From contig JADDMT010000055.1 in assembly GCA_021401465.1 (NCBI GenBank), positions 1-64,000 on the forward strand: a stretch of 64,000 nucleotides of DNA, written 5' to 3'. A model generated the notes under the pieces. It ran no database searches. It was not told the DNA's origin and saw only the letters and a program-made list of their open reading frames with translations. This stretch comes from Teratosphaeria epicoccoides (lineage: Eukaryota; Ascomycota; Dothideomycetes; Mycosphaerellales; Teratosphaeriaceae). Below, in pieces: positions 63,874 through 64,000 of the stretch. The number at the start of each line of letters is the position of its first letter. Positions within the stretch are counted from its first letter, which is position 1. The translations under genes and the position numbers were made by a program.

Positions 63874-64000
63874 TTACTGCTGCGCACACTGAGCGCCCTC
63901 GTCCGATCCCTCATCGTCCTCCCACTCACCTCCCGCTCTCGGGTCGTCTGACCCTGCACCAAACCCAGTCAAATCGTCCACATCCTCAAACTCGACCTCA
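63874..64000 (-). CDS. C-terminal end of an acidic protein, continues beyond the window
   Basis: On the minus strand an open frame enters from the right edge and ends at a TAA at 63876-63874, giving about 42 residues such as EFEDVDDLTGFGAGSDDP, GEWEDDEGSDEG and a final CAQQ. Such acidic tails are common, so the family cannot be named. It is a convincing coding composition but only a fragment. Confidence 0.5.
   Translation of the reverse strand, partial: EVEFEDVDDLTGFGAGSDDPRAGGEWEDDEGSDEGAQCAQQ

Noticed and set aside
1..64000. tRNA or rRNA genes
   Set aside because: No convincing A-box/B-box pair or rRNA segment was seen by eye. A tRNAscan-type search would be needed to exclude one.

Overview
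This window is nuclear DNA of a filamentous ascomycete (Pezizomycotina). Introns are short (mostly 49-82 nt), with GT/AG ends and CTAAC- or CTGAC-like branch sites. Intergenic gaps are compact. The gene set (Sm D2, RPS7, CSN5, FMP27, PAS kinase, Ams2-type GATA factor, 2EXR protein, SigF-like NTF2 protein) is typical of Dothideomycetes-like fungi, and the repeats carry the transition mutations left by repeat-induced point mutation (RIP). The class assignment is inference; no marker was aligned.

Positions 1-7450 are a nested transposon graveyard. A Ty3/gypsy chromodomain retrotransposon enters from outside the window: RT, RNase H, integrase, chromodomain, then a Cys-rich/coiled-coil ORF on the opposite strand. 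Its pol is riddled with TAG stops, and its integrase carries a separate 237-bp insert. The 3' end exists as an exact 985-bp tandem duplication holding two 490-bp LTRs (3612-4101, 4597-5086). The second LTR sits inside the transposase remnant of a PIF/Harbinger DNA transposon, followed by about 2 kb of decayed sequence.

Positions 7777-22671 are dense housekeeping sequence: an Ams2-like GATA factor (-), Sm D2 (+), dihydroxyacetone kinase (-), a hypothetical protein (-), a 2EXR protein (+), a Ptm1-like Golgi membrane protein (-) and a DUF4112 protein (+). Positions 22672-24709 hold purine and 12-mer satellites. A large secreted repeat protein with PAN/apple-like modules follows (24710-27754), then a divergent pair (SigF-like NTF2 protein and flavin monooxygenase).

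Positions 31453-34034 are gene-poor, with a broken ankyrin-repeat gene. From 34035 come RPS7 (+), a PAS-domain kinase (+), a BTB protein (-), a VWA protein (-), a secreted S10 carboxypeptidase (-), the 9.1-kb FMP27/BLTP2-type lipid-transfer gene (+), an EFM7/NNT1-type methyltransferase (+), nitronate monooxygenase (+), a Tubby/LURP-like protein (-), CSN5 (-) and the C-terminal end of one more gene (-).

The genes do not form an operon or a recognisable metabolic cluster. The most unusual material is the nested, RIP-marked retroelement with its antisense ORF and tandem 3' end. Gene models below were spliced by hand, and where stated the exon lengths sum to whole codons. No homology search was run, so family names rest on recognised motifs.
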